Source of the DNA: Amorphochlora amoebiformis
Lineage: Eukaryota; Cercozoa; Chlorarachniophyceae
Assembly: GCA_054601695.1 (NCBI GenBank)
Contig: BAAHQB010000172.1
Span: 248,001 to 312,000 of the forward strand
Length of the DNA stretch: 64,000 bases
Direction of reading: 5' to 3'
The notes below the pieces were generated by a model. That model was given only the letters and a program-made list of their open reading frames with translations. It was not told the DNA's origin and did not search any database. Position numbers and translations under genes: made by a program. Positions 1 through 63,848 of the stretch are shown in pieces (positions within the stretch are counted from its first letter, which is position 1; each line of letters opens with the position of its first letter).

Positions 1-81
1 ATAACTTCATCTAGTTCATGGGATATACAAGAGATCGAGACTTAGAGCATTTCGTCGTCTCCGATGCGGGTTGTCAATTAC

Positions 82-131
82 CTGTGTAGCAATGACGACG
101 AATTCCAAAGACGCTTTGACGACAAAGCCAT
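82..131 (-). CDS. Possible first exon of a minus-strand gene running off the left edge
   Basis: On the minus strand an ATG at 131-129 opens 16 codons plus two bases (MALSSKRLWNSSSLLHR when completed), ending at a CAG/GTAATTG donor at 82/81. The peptide is rich in Ser, Leu and Arg with no acidic residue, like an organelle transit peptide. No further exon can be seen because the window ends. The same stretch is also open on the plus strand from 65, so this call is weak. The rest of 1-349 shows no other supported feature. Confidence 0.25.
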
Positions 132-349
132 TTTTTGTTGCTCAAATATAAAACAGAGGTATACATTATATGACAAAATGGAACACATTTGAGAGAGTTT
201 GTCACATCAGCTAGGCATATACACACGTGAAGTGCAAGCTCCAGACGGACCGTCACTCCGGACTCATGCCCGCACGATATAAACAATGCGGAATACCAAC
301 AGGGCACTCATAGTTTGCTGAATACTGTAGCACTTGGACGGTGGACTGC

Positions 350-1192
350 CTAACGACGACGAGACTTGCGCTTATCGGCCTGAACATGGGAAAAGAAAAG
401 TCAACTTCTCGCGATAATATGCACGTTTATATCTTTGTTGTTGTAAATACTTTCTTCTTGGCGAGCTTCTCAGCAGCGGCCTTTTTCTTAGCCTTAATTC
501 CCTCAGTGTGGAGGAACCAAGCCGATTGACGAATTTCCTTGGTTACCTTGCAACCTATGTAGACAAGGTTATCAACCACGAGTTTCTAACATTGAGGTTG
601 GTTAGAGTATGGTGCGAACCTTCTGGAAGGATCTGCTCAGGCTTGAGAACGACAGAGTTACCGTACTCGCTGAAGGTGCAGCATAACGTACCACTCTTCT
701 TAGAGACCTGGCGGATCGAAGCCTTGTAGAAGTTCTTGTCCTCCCACCAAAAAGCAAGACACTTGTCACCCTTCTTCCAGTCGTCCTTCATGGCCGCGAT
801 GACGATGTTCTTCTTCTTCTCTTCTTCCTTGGCAATCATCTTCTCCTCCTTGATCTTCTTCTCCTTAGCCTCAAGAAGCTCCTTCATCCTCTGCCTGCGC
901 TTCATAATAGCCTCTTGAGTGAACTCCTCAGGCTCTTCATCCTTCTGCTCTCCAGATCCACCCTGCACAGAATCGATCTTGACCTTGCCACCATCCTCAA
1001 GCTCGTTGATGAAAGTGTAGGTTGCGCGCTCACAGCTCTTGATATCCCCGAAGAACTGGAACTTGCCGGGGGTGATGGAGAGGTAGATATTACCACACGA
1101 ATGAAGCATATGACGCGAGTGGGTCACGAGAAGCATAGCGCCCGGGTACTTGTTGCACGCCGCGATCAGGGAGTCGACAGTCTATGCAAGGC

Positions 1193-1256
<64 letters not shown>

Positions 1257-1319
1257 ATAGAAAGGTATATATACATATACGTATACAAACATATACATAT
1301 ACAAACATAAATATTATAT

Positions 1320-1368
<49 letters not shown>

Positions 1369-1446
1369 GTATATATATATATATATATACATATATTACA
1401 TATATAAAAAATAATGGAACATAAAAACATACTTCATTTTAATATT

Positions 1447-1539
<93 letters not shown>

Positions 1540-3324
1540 CATATAACCCTTTTCTTTTAATGTCTTATTGTTACAATTATGCTGTGTAAATATTGGTTGA
1601 GGATTGAGGATTATGGGGCACCTCGAGGTCGAGGAAGTTGGTCGGCTCGTCCATGATGAGCAGATGCGGGCAAGTGTAGGTTAGCGAGGCGAAAATTACC
1701 CTGGCTTTCTGGCCTCCGGAGAACCCGCGCATACGAGTATCGTTCATCTCGTCTTGCATACCAGCCTTCTTGAGGTGGTGTTTGAGCTTACCTTGCTGCT
1801 TCTCCTCGGGGAATTTTGCGCACATGTGCTCGAATGGGGTCATGTCAAGGTCGAGCTCCTGCGCAGAATGCTGGCCGAAGTAAGCGAGCTTGAAACCCGG
1901 CACAGTCTCGACGGATCCGGTTGTAGGAGTCAAGCGGCCGGTGAGAAGCTTGAGGAAGGTCGACTTTCCAGCACCGTTGGGGCCCATGATACCCATTCGG
2001 GTGCCGGCCGTGATGGTGCAGTTAGTCTTCTTCTTGAAGATCATGACGTCGGTGCCCGGATATTTGAAGGTGACTTCCTTCATGGTGATGAGCGGAACCT
2101 GATCCTTAGGGGTCTCGGGGTCTACACCCTTAAGCGGGGTGGGATCCGGGAAGGTGAACATGTTGCTCTTGGCAAACTGACGGGCAGTATAGCGCTTCAC
2201 CCAATTACGGTACATAGCGACGCGGCGTCCAATGGGGGTGGCAGGGTCGGGGTTGCGGTTGCGAGAGATGAACTGCTCACGCTCGTAGTACTTCTTATCG
2301 TCCTCGCGAGCTTTCTTCTTTTCGAACATGGGGAAATCCATCTTGTAGTAGACGAGTTGAAGGTCCTCGATGAGGATCACAGAGTTACAGACGTTCTCAA
2401 GCAGGTTGCGGTCGTGGGTGACGAGCATGAAAGATCCACTGTAGCTGCGAAGACGGTTCTCAAGCCAGAGCACTGACGGGAAGTCAAGGTGATTGGTGGG
2501 ATCGTCAAGCAGTAGCAGGTCAGGTTCCTGGAAGAAGGCGCACACCAGGGCAACACGCATACGAAGACCTCCGGAGAGATCGTTGACATTTTTTTTCTGG
2601 GCTTTCTCGTCGAATCCGAGGGGTTTAAGCATGCGGGAGATTCGTTCTTCCGCGGTGTCGGACTTGAGCATCTTAAGCTCCTGCTCGATGATGGCAAGGT
2701 TAGATTCGTACTCCTCCTTAGGGGCCTTGGCAATGAGAGCCTTCAGCTCGTCGTGGCACTTGCGCAAAGTGTAAAGAAGTTCGTGGCTTTGCAAAACGGT
2801 CTCGATAATGGTTCCGTTATCAGGAGATGTCTCGATCTCCTCCATATGGAGAGTAGATATATGCTTGGGGAAGCCCTGCTCGAACAGTGAGCCATCAGCG
2901 ATGGCTCTGAAGAGCGTGGACTTCCCGCTACCATTGGGTCCAAACAACGCGTGGCGCTTGCGCGGCTCCAGAATCAATTCCGTGGACTTGAAGAGTTGCT
3001 TGTCTTTAAATGGAGTCCACAGATTGAAGACCTCGATCTCAACCCTCTTGGAGACGTTCTTGGCGTTCTCAAGCTTCAACAATTCTTGCTTCCAGACCGG
3101 GAAGGTAGTGGTGATGGACTTATAATCGGTCCAGTCGACCTTCTCGAAACGTTTGTTGATAAGCTCAAGACGGGTAGGCTCCTGAACACCCCGTGGGGCC
3201 AGACAAAGCCAGTAAATTCTAGGCGGAACCAGTGAACACGGCGGCGCCAAGGCCAAAACAGCGGGAAAATTGGTGCAAAAACAACGAAATTGAATGGATA
3301 TTTTCTGCGCACCTTGTCAGTCAT
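350..3324 (-). CDS. ABCF-family twin-ATPase with C-terminal Tudor-like domain
   Basis: Five exons on the minus strand: 3324-3313 (MTDK), 3181-1622, 1181-591, 546-451 and 379-350, all phase 0, 762 residues. The large exon holds two ABC ATPase cassettes and no membrane segments. Cassette 1 has Walker [10 protein letters not shown] near residue 85, signature LSGGLRMR near 206 and Walker [13 protein letters not shown]. Cassette 2 has GPNGAGKST near 404, FSGGQKAR near 491 and [14 protein letters not shown]. The next exon continues directly with the D-loop and H-loop region ([10 protein letters not shown]), proving the junction across the AT-filled intron. This architecture is that of soluble ABCF proteins, which act on ribosomes. 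After a charged helical stretch (about 600-650), residues about 655-712 ([20 protein letters not shown] onward) read as a Tudor/SMN-like barrel. A Lys/Arg tail ending [10 protein letters not shown] follows. The second H-loop His-Ser-Arg-His differs from the usual SHDRHF. One intron is only 44 bases. The family is sure; the Tudor label is an inference from motif shape. Confidence 0.9.
1195..1535. repeat. AT, GT and CA microsatellites filling the third ABCF intron
   Basis: Runs of (AT)n, (GT)n and (CA)n occupy almost the whole 440-base intron at 1182-1621, which separates the Walker B exon from the H-loop exon. The GT run and the CA run are inverted relative to each other and could pair in RNA. 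Confidence 0.9.
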
Positions 3325-4158
3325 ACTGCGCAAATTCACTATGGCGAGAAGTCTAGGGTTGGGATCGGGCGGTGCACGGCAGGCGCCAGCGTCGTCGTTT
3401 GGATTATAACTCCGTATCGGCCAAATTTCCCGTAAAAAAGACGCCGAATTTTTAATTCGAGGTTCCGACACCTGTTCTTTTGGTGTTTTCGAAACGCCCA
3501 AAGAAGAGCAGCCTAAAAGGGGGTACTTTTCCCACGGCTTGAATAGACAAGGGGTACCTTTCGCATACCCACGTCACGGCCACGTGGCCATCGCTCGTAA
3601 AGCGTCTCCAGAAATTTCTGGGGATGGATTTCGGTGAAATTAAATTTTCTTTCTGAGATCCGAATGGAGTCAGCACGTGGATAGATCTTTGGATAGACCC
3701 CAGCATAAAGGATCTTCCTGGTTACACCCCCCACCCCCTCAGGGTACCCTCATCCATTCTATTTTTTTACACCTCTTGTTTAAACATGTGTTGGTTCCAA
3801 TTTTTTGCGCATTTTTATTTAGAATGTTTCCGAAATACGTGTCTCATGCGGCGTGCGGGACAGCATCACTTTGACTCTCCTCTCCCCCCCCACAATTATC
3901 CCAAAACATTCAATATATTTTGGATACTATATGGGATATACGTTTCATTTATACAGTTTGGTCACCAGAGTTAGCCCCCTACTGTGTGTCAACCCGTGGT
4001 GCGTATGTTTTGGTGTGTGCAGCATGTGCAAGTCATTTGAAAGTAGATGTTATAGAAATTTATGTTATTTAATACCTTATTTGGATTTATATAAACTATG
4101 CACATACACAACCATACATGTTATATGTTTACCCGTACTTACACAACCAACCTAGGCT
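3325..4158. promoter_or_regulatory. Divergent intergenic region between the ABCF and hydroxylase genes
   Basis: These 834 bases separate two gene starts facing away from each other, so the promoters of both are expected here. There is no long microsatellite. A C-run lies near 3886-3892. No TATA or initiator motif could be assigned with confidence, and no ORF here looks like protein. Confidence 0.5.
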
Positions 4159-16748
<12,590 letters not shown>

Positions 16749-17269
16749 CACGTGTCGGAAGCGTGCCATATTACGTCACGCCCCGAACACGCATTGGACC
16801 GCTATTCAACCTCTAAGTGCTAGAGTGGTTTCGAATACAACAATGTCACCAAGTTAGTCTTAGCTTCGGCAGTACTTCAAATTACAAATTTAAATTAGCA
16901 CCCTTAAATTCCAAGCAATCGTCAATTCGTAATAAAATTAGATCTAGTGTATGCTAGTCTAGATATATAGCTAGTGCTAGACTGCTTGAATTCGGGGGTA
17001 ATACTAGCCAACAGTAGATGTTCTAGATGTTCTAGATGTTACATATAGACACTTCTACCACTAGTACCATGATTTTAGTGATTCAGACGACCGTACTGAA
17101 TTCTGAAAAGACACTACGTATCACTGGTATCTACACTCTCACAAGTCAGTGAATATCTAGAATATATCTAGATATATTTAGTACATGTAGTAGTAAATGG
17201 ATCATCGAGATCATCAAGCCGAATATCGTTGTAATGAATGTCAAAACCATAAACGTCAATCACTAAGAG
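16749..17269. other. Convergent intergenic spacer, CTAG-rich
   Basis: This lies between the stop codons of the hydroxylase (plus) and PPR (minus) genes. It contains no microsatellite. CTAG occurs 12 times, mostly between 16940 and 17170. Terminators or polyadenylation signals for both genes must lie here; none could be assigned. Confidence 0.6.
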
Positions 17270-20930
<3,661 letters not shown>

Positions 20931-21537
20931 CACCTTCTCTCTGCCCAAATTCGACTATCCCGAGACCTAACCTAGCCAGTGCTGTCATTAGCCCAAACCT
21001 AGCCCGTTCCTAAACCCGCACCCAACCAAGTCCCTAGCCACGACATTTGAAGCCCATATTGTGCAGATTCGCCGAATTTTCAGGACTAATTCGTCGAGTG
21101 CGTAAATATTGCGATAACACACCAGTGATATTGCTACCTGCCAGCAGACACGCAAGAAGACCTCCATTGCGAAAGCGTGGCATGTGCATAACCCTATAAT
21201 GATAGTAAAATTAACCTCTAGTAAAAAACACCGCAAACCCTGTAGCATAATGATAACCCCTAATCAATGTTCAAGATGACCTCTAATTCCAATAGTCCCA
21301 AGACCCGGAACCAAAGATTCCCACTTTTGATTTATCTTTGTACATTTCGCCCAAATAATCTACTAATCATCAATCGGAAATTCGGAATCTGGTCCTCCTA
21401 ACAACCCCCTTTCTGTGCCTTCAGTATTATTAAGTTTGACAGTTGATGACAAACGCTAAACAAAAAAAAACCCCCAATGGTAGCCTTGGTAGGGCATTCC
21501 TCTAAGATTGTTCCAATATATCGAAAACATATAGGTG
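20931..21537. promoter_or_regulatory. Divergent intergenic region between PPR gene and next plus-strand gene
   Basis: This is mixed-composition DNA without microsatellites between two divergent starts. ORFs here do not resemble a protein and have no supporting splice partners. Promoters are expected but none was recognised. Confidence 0.4.
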
Positions 21538-22140
21538 ATGGTCATGCAGGACGATCGAAGTAGAAGGAGATTGCAGACCGAGTACACTAACCTTGCAGCA
21601 AAAGAGGGCCCAACCTCGAAGGGAAAAGAAGACACATACAGAAAGCGAATCAGATCCGTGGAACTTGGCAACCCGGCAATGAGAGACAGTGCATTTTGCT
21701 ACGCACCCATACGACCCACGCTCAAGACTCCAGTGCGAAGCGTCGTCGGCGTCGATTTATTCGACGTGCGTGGGGAGCTTGATCAGAAAAACGAAATGGT
21801 CATATATCCTGGAACGAGGAACGTGCTTCTTCCGAACGTAAAGAGCACTCACGGAGATTCTTTCCGAGAAATCTGTCGGTCGCCTAATAACCCCCTACAA
21901 CGGCGAATTTCTCGTGAACGCCCTGGGCGAACTCTTAAAATCCAGACATTCGCCTACAGGAAGGATGTGTTCTGCGAGACTACCCCGAGTCAAGATCAGA
22001 GGAAACAAAATACTCGAGATTCAAAGTCCGTGGATCTGTTTGGTGTAAAGAAGTAAGTAGTGCATGAAAAAATCGTTGAGGTCATTTGTAGACCCACATT
22101 AGTTCTAGATTCCCACTTTGTTGACTTGAAAGAAGAATAA
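21538..22140 (+). CDS. Unrecognised basic protein, about 187 residues
   Basis: An ATG at 21538 opens 171 codons. The frame can stop at 22054, but a strong donor (AA/GTAAGTAG) at 22053 and an acceptor TTTGTAG at 22091 define a 39-base intron in matching phase. The spliced form ends in KKPTLVLDSHFVDLKEE with a stop at 22140. The protein is rich in Arg, Lys and Ser and probably largely disordered; two similar short motifs occur (GVDLFDVRG and SVDLFGVKK). No family is recognised. A 5' exon is possible because ATATAG precedes the ATG. A 39-base intron is close to the 44-base intron of the ABCF gene, which makes it believable. Confidence 0.5.
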
Positions 22141-25952
<3,812 letters not shown>

Positions 25953-26101
25953 TGTTGAGGCTCGGGAGAATCTCGGTGATTATGAATCCTTTAGCTCCCG
26001 GTAGTCTCCGATAATCCCCGGTATTTTCTAATAATAATACCCGGGGATCCCCGACACTCTTGCCACTTTTCTTGGTTGGCAACGTGTGGACCCGACCTAC
26101 C
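25953..26101. promoter_or_regulatory. 149-base divergent promoter with inverted repeat
   Basis: Two predicted plastid-protein genes start on opposite strands only 149 bases apart. In the middle, ATCCCCGGTATT (26013-26024) and AATACCCGGGGAT (26036-26048) form an imperfect inverted repeat around an AT-rich loop. It is placed where a shared regulator could bind; no known box was recognised. Confidence 0.55.
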
Positions 26102-38281
<12,180 letters not shown>

Positions 38282-39199
38282 TCTCCAAGATTACTAGTAT
38301 ACGCACATACATACCTGTCGATGTCTGGATTCTGTGGTTTGAAAACGTGAGTCTACTATTGTATACTCTAGATAGATCTATATACTAGGCGTTAAGGATC
38401 GTTGCAGTGTGCGCTGAGCTACAGTCTGAGCGCGCCCAACTGTCATCGGGATTAATACATAAATGTAACCAACCGTGTCGGTTTGCTTTATGATCGGCGA
38501 TGATAGGCATGCACCATGATATAGTACTAGTTTACATATCAGGCCCTGCAGTTACTAGCTCGATTGTACCCAAGGGCAGTGCTATGACTACTAGCCTTTA
38601 GTAGATACTAATGCCATTGCGGCGTATCCAGCTGTAGGTGCAACCTAGACAACCAACTCTAGCTAGATATACAGATAAACTACTAGATGGCCTGAATACG
38701 TATACGTTGCGGCGTACGTGCAGTACGTCTAATACGTACTGGCACGTCTGGTACGTATGCACGCCTAGTACCTACGCGTCTGCATGCGTATGCGCGTATC
38801 AGTGCGTATATCAGCATCGATGCGAATATATAATGTGTCTATGCGTGACTATGAATGCGTATATTTGTACATGCGTACGTATGAGTCAAGCGCGGTTCGA
38901 GTCGATGTACGTATACGTATGCGATGTACGTTTCGGTTCTCATGCATGGCATGACTCAGCTCGGCGAATCATCGTGCGCATACGTGTGCCAGTATACCGT
39001 CAATTAGTGGGGCTCATATACCATGACTAGGTATGTATCATAAGTTTAACTACATCATGATTATGTGGCTGCTTTGCTATTACTAACTAGTACGGTACGC
39101 ATCTGAATCTGAATCGATTTTGCCATCTCAGTTCATATACGGTTAAAGGTTAACGAAGCTTAAATTGCTCTAGCTAATTCTAGAATAATCGGGCTATAG
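38282..39199. other. Convergent intergenic spacer, CTAG- and TACG-rich
   Basis: This lies between the ABC1K stop and the topoisomerase stop on the opposite strand. CTAG occurs about 15 times. 38690-38990 is dense in CG-containing words such as TACGT, GCGTA and ACGCG. A 130-codon ORF here (38638-39030) has no protein-like pattern and is not called. Confidence 0.6.
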
Positions 39200-59240
<20,041 letters not shown>

Positions 59241-59898
59241 CTAGAGTCCGGAACCCATAACTTCTGGGATCCGGGGAAAATATCGGCGCACGTAAACTCC
59301 TGGATTCCGAGGAATTCATTCAAAGGCCCCGGCGCCACTGACAAACGAGAAAGCTGGTCGAGGGGAGGCCCCTAGGTCGGGCTGGGGGCCGGTCTCCCGG
59401 CCCTGAGTGGAATTTTCCGCGGAGATATAGCCGAAGGCGGTATGTCGAACCGAGTTACGTTGAGAGCCGCAGCCGGCCGGGTTATCCGCCGGCCAGCGTT
59501 TTCCTTCCCGTCTTGTTGCTTTGCCTTGTAGCTGCCCTCGTCACGTCCACACGGTACGCTTGATCTACTAAACATTAAAGCCTCTTGAGGGTTGGAAACT
59601 GAGTCCTAGTACAAATGATGGGAGTGTATCATACAGGCTTCAATTTGTGCATACCCTACAGGACCCAGGATCATAGCCGAGGGTCGTACGGATACGATCC
59701 GGTGGACAGCGACAGAGATGTTTTGGCCCAGCATTCTGGTGGGAGACTTGGAGCGCCTCTCCACGGCTTCACACTGAGGAAGAGGAGGAAGCCACGGCCA
59801 TGGTTCCCTTAAATCTTGATATTTCACCGTTAGGGTTCGGGCCGAGCCTTGGTTGATTAGGCAGACTATAACTGATGTGATATTGTTCTAATAGGTGG
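59241..59898. promoter_or_regulatory. GC-rich divergent region between TOP1 and plus-strand genes
   Basis: This region has the highest GC and CpG density in the window (59330-59550), without microsatellites. It must contain the TOP1 promoter and that of the plus-strand gene(s). The small candidate gene at 59442-59812 lies inside it. Confidence 0.5.
59442..59812 (+). CDS. Possible small signal-peptide protein, maybe frameshifted
   Basis: Exon 2 at 59662-59812 is open in one frame, YGYDPVDSDRDVLAQHSGGR to LRKRRKPRPWFP and a stop, after a TACCCTACAG acceptor. Its phase joins to a donor CACACG/GTACGC at 59553. The frame before that donor is a typical signal core, VFLPVLLLCLVAALVTSTR. No ATG lies in that frame; one at 59442 opens a basic N-region (MSNRVTLRAAAGRVIRRPA) that is one base out of register. 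Either an upstream exon or a one-base indel is implied. Product unknown. Confidence 0.35.
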
Positions 59899-60370
59899 AT
59901 GGCCGGTGGATCGGATGATGACATTAGCCCGATGTCTGAGGACCTAACCTTGGTAGGTATTTGTTATCAATCTATGGGTCAAATTCCATACTTTTACAAT
60001 TCCACGTTCCCTAGACCAGTTGTTTACATACACACCTGTGGGGTATTATAACTGGTAACATAGAGGGTACACAGAACCTAAATCTTCCCTGAACTCAATC
60101 TGATGCGTGTTCCCAGGGCAGCGAGGAGACTGACGACAGGAAGAAGAAGACTCCGCGCGCCCGGGCAAAACGCAAACCAAAATCTACGACCAAGCGTAAG
60201 AAGAAGAAGAAAAAGTAAGATGAGAATCATTTGCTCATTGAGATGAACAGGGCGCAATCTACGAAATCTCTAAGCACACTTAGAGTCTATATATTTATAT
60301 ACGTGGATAGATTTCATTACTACAACTATAAATTTATTTATATGTCTAATGCGTGTGCGTGTGTGTGACA

Positions 60371-60430
<60 letters not shown>

Positions 60431-60448
60431 TATATACATACCCCAAAT

Positions 60449-60496
<48 letters not shown>

Positions 60497-60498
60497 TA

Positions 60499-60537
<39 letters not shown>

Positions 60538-60722
60538 CATACAGACGCAGCAAGTTTGATCTCCACTCTTCCGATTTTGAGGTTACCAACCCCTCGGATT
60601 GGGAAACCACCGTTACGGATCCGAAGCTCAAGGCTAAACCTAAGGCCAAAGGAAAGCCCAAACCTAGAGGTATACCTACTTCAATGGTATGTGGAGTTCA
60701 TATACATATGTGTATATGTGTA

Positions 60723-60758
<36 letters not shown>

Positions 60759-61011
60759 CATATATGCATACATACACATATATACACACACATATATACA
60801 CACATACACACACACATACATATACACATATGTATATTTTGTTTATATCAGGCCGACCCACTCGGGCTCCAAGCCAGCCCTTGTACTCCTCCTCGCCTTC
60901 TCCACCACTCTCTATCGAGTATTCTAGACCAATCTCTACCACGGTATTTATATATATATATATATAAAATATAATATATATATATATATATAAACAGGCA
61001 CATACATATAC

Positions 61012-61064
<53 letters not shown>

Positions 61065-61155
61065 TATATGTGTATATAGATTATAACATATATTCATATA
61101 CATATAACATATATGCATATGTATATATATATATATATATTTGTGTGTGTATGTG

Positions 61156-61199
<44 letters not shown>

Positions 61200-61269
61200 T
61201 ATAACATATATTCATATACATATAACATATATGCATATATACATGCATATATGTACATAGACATATGCA

Positions 61270-61316
<47 letters not shown>

Positions 61317-61411
61317 CATGTGTATGTGTACCTAATATACTAATTACATCAGCGAGTCTCTCAAACCAGGCCCGAACCAGAACGGTACGTGTGAAAAGAT
61401 AGCATAATATG

Positions 61412-61445
<34 letters not shown>

Positions 61446-61472
61446 GTATATATATATATTATATATATATAT

Positions 61473-61538
<66 letters not shown>

Positions 61539-61662
61539 CATTGATATATAAATATATATACAAATGACAAATGCATGTAGCATTTAATTCTAAGGCGATA
61601 CACCTTCGAATAGGTAGATATGGATGTATTATGCGTACACCGTGGGATATGTCTCCTAAAAA

Positions 61663-61705
<43 letters not shown>

Positions 61706-61990
61706 AGACCCCCGACTCCTCCGGCCACCCAACCCCCCACTCCCCCTCCCACCCCCGCTACAAATGCTCAGGTATTTTTGTATGTATGTATATTTATACA
61801 CGTGTAATGTGTATGTGTAATAACAGGTCGTGACAGCAATCCCAATAGCTGGCGAGAGGTACACACGAACACACAAGCAGTTATATATGTAACACATACA
61901 TATATACATATATATATATACATATATGTATATGTATATATATATATATGTGTATATATAATATATTATATGTTGTATTATACATATGTG

Positions 61991-62037
<47 letters not shown>

Positions 62038-62594
62038 ATATATATATACATATTTATATATACATATATATATATATATATTGTATGTATGTATATATTA
62101 AAATATATTTATATTATTGTATAGATATATATCATATAAACTCATACACCTATGCACATACGCTCAAACACATCCAACACTCATCCACCAACCCAAGACC
62201 TCAACAATATTCACCCTCATACGAAAAATACTCCAGAAAATCCAACCCACTTGCTAGTCTCTACGCATACATCGACCGCGCGGTTGATTCGGCTCGAATA
62301 CAACCCCACGAACCGAAACCAAAACCGAAACCCCCAACCGCCCCCCCGACACTTCCCCCCACCATATCCCCAACGGTCGAGCCGACAAATTTTCCAACTT
62401 TTCGGCCGACAACATTGTTGCCGAGCTTTTCGCCCACGACAAGGAAGTATGTTGGGGAGGTGGAGGATGAGATGATTGTTGAAGGTCTAGTGTGTGTATA
62501 TGTGTATTTCGTGTAAATTATATATGTTTGAGTATGCATTGTTTCTGGTGTGGATACATTACGCGATATGTATTTTATAAGATGTATATATTTT

Positions 62595-62637
<43 letters not shown>

Positions 62638-62696
62638 TGTATGTATATATGTATATATATGTAGGTAGATACTGTAATTGTCATGTATTATATATG

Positions 62697-62736
<40 letters not shown>

Positions 62737-62738
62737 CT

Positions 62739-62785
<47 letters not shown>

Positions 62786-63153
62786 GTGTGTGTATTCATT
62801 TAAGTAGATACTGGATATATTGATATATATATATATATACAAGGAGTTGCCGAGAAGTTAGTGAAATGGGTTCACGACGCAGACCGTCACACTGAAAGCC
62901 CAAAGGTTCGGTGTATGTATATATATACACACACATATATATATATATACACACAAACATATACATATAATATAATGTAGCATCACAAATAGATGTCTAC
63001 TATATATCAGAAGTCCTCGGAATCAATGGATATTGATGTAGACGGGCAACTGTCTGAATACCGGTGTTCTGCTTGCTCTTCTATCTTTTGGGCTCGAGGA
63101 CAGCCTCCGGTAGTCCAAGTCTACGTATAAGTGTATTAATGTACCAATATATG

Positions 63154-63208
<55 letters not shown>

Positions 63209-63494
63209 AACACATATGTAGATATGTGTATATATCGAGAAGTACAGACCCTCATACAATACACACCCATAATAATCACAACCACCTTCCATATACAATA
63301 AATTTCACACTCACCCGAAACCACCACATATCCTACAGGTTGTACCTTGCGTACTCTGCGACTCTCCCGCGGCATCCCCACTCGCTATCCAGGGCCATTT
63401 ACGCCTTCAGCACCTGGCCCCGCCCCCACCGCGCAAGCCCACCCCGGAGGCGAGAGCGGAAGCTTCGCCTCCTCCGGTTCCAGAGAACTCACCT
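59899..63494 (+). CDS. Basic, proline/threonine-rich protein with CxxC pairs (3' end outside window)
   Basis: Exons: 59899-59952, 60117-60214, 60545-60669, 60852-60943, 61353-61384, 61708-61771, 61827-61858, 62198-62484, 62844-62905, 63011-63118 and 63339-about 63494; the phases join across all of them. The N-terminus is [18 protein letters not shown], followed by a long Lys/Arg stretch that looks like a nuclear-localisation signal. Pro-rich segments follow ([20 protein letters not shown], then [20 protein letters not shown]). Near the C-terminal end of what is visible, [14 protein letters not shown] and VVPCVLCD form two CxxC pairs that could bind zinc. A helical piece [20 protein letters not shown] lies between. 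No family is recognised; a chromatin or RNA role would be a guess. ATAG before the ATG leaves room for a 5' exon. The reading frame stays open past 63494, and no further exon was found before 64000. Confidence 0.65.
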
Positions 63495-63599
63495 GTAAAT
63501 CTGGCGTTGGAATGGGAGGGAGAAGGACTGAGGTTGATCGTTGTGTGTGGGATGTGTGTTTTTGTGTGTTATATTGGGTGTGTTGTATATGTATGTATT

Positions 63600-63609
63600 T
63601 TGTATTTTG

Positions 63610-63677
<68 letters not shown>

Positions 63678-63711
63678 ATATATGACACATATATATATAT
63701 ATGTATGTATG

Positions 63712-63746
<35 letters not shown>

Positions 63747-63793
63747 GTGTGTAATATATAATATACATATATATTATATATATTATGTATATA

Positions 63794-63848
<55 letters not shown>

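Noticed and set aside
3182-3256. Upstream start [10 protein letters not shown] of the ABCF reading frame
   Set aside because: This stretch is intron. The exon begins after GTTCAG at 3181, and the real start MTDK is in a 12-base exon at 3313-3324.
38638-39030. 130-codon ORF between ABC1K and TOP1
   Set aside because: It is made of GTACGT/GCGTA-type words, is rich in Cys, Tyr and Arg in irregular order, and lies between two stop codons of convergent genes with no splice partners.
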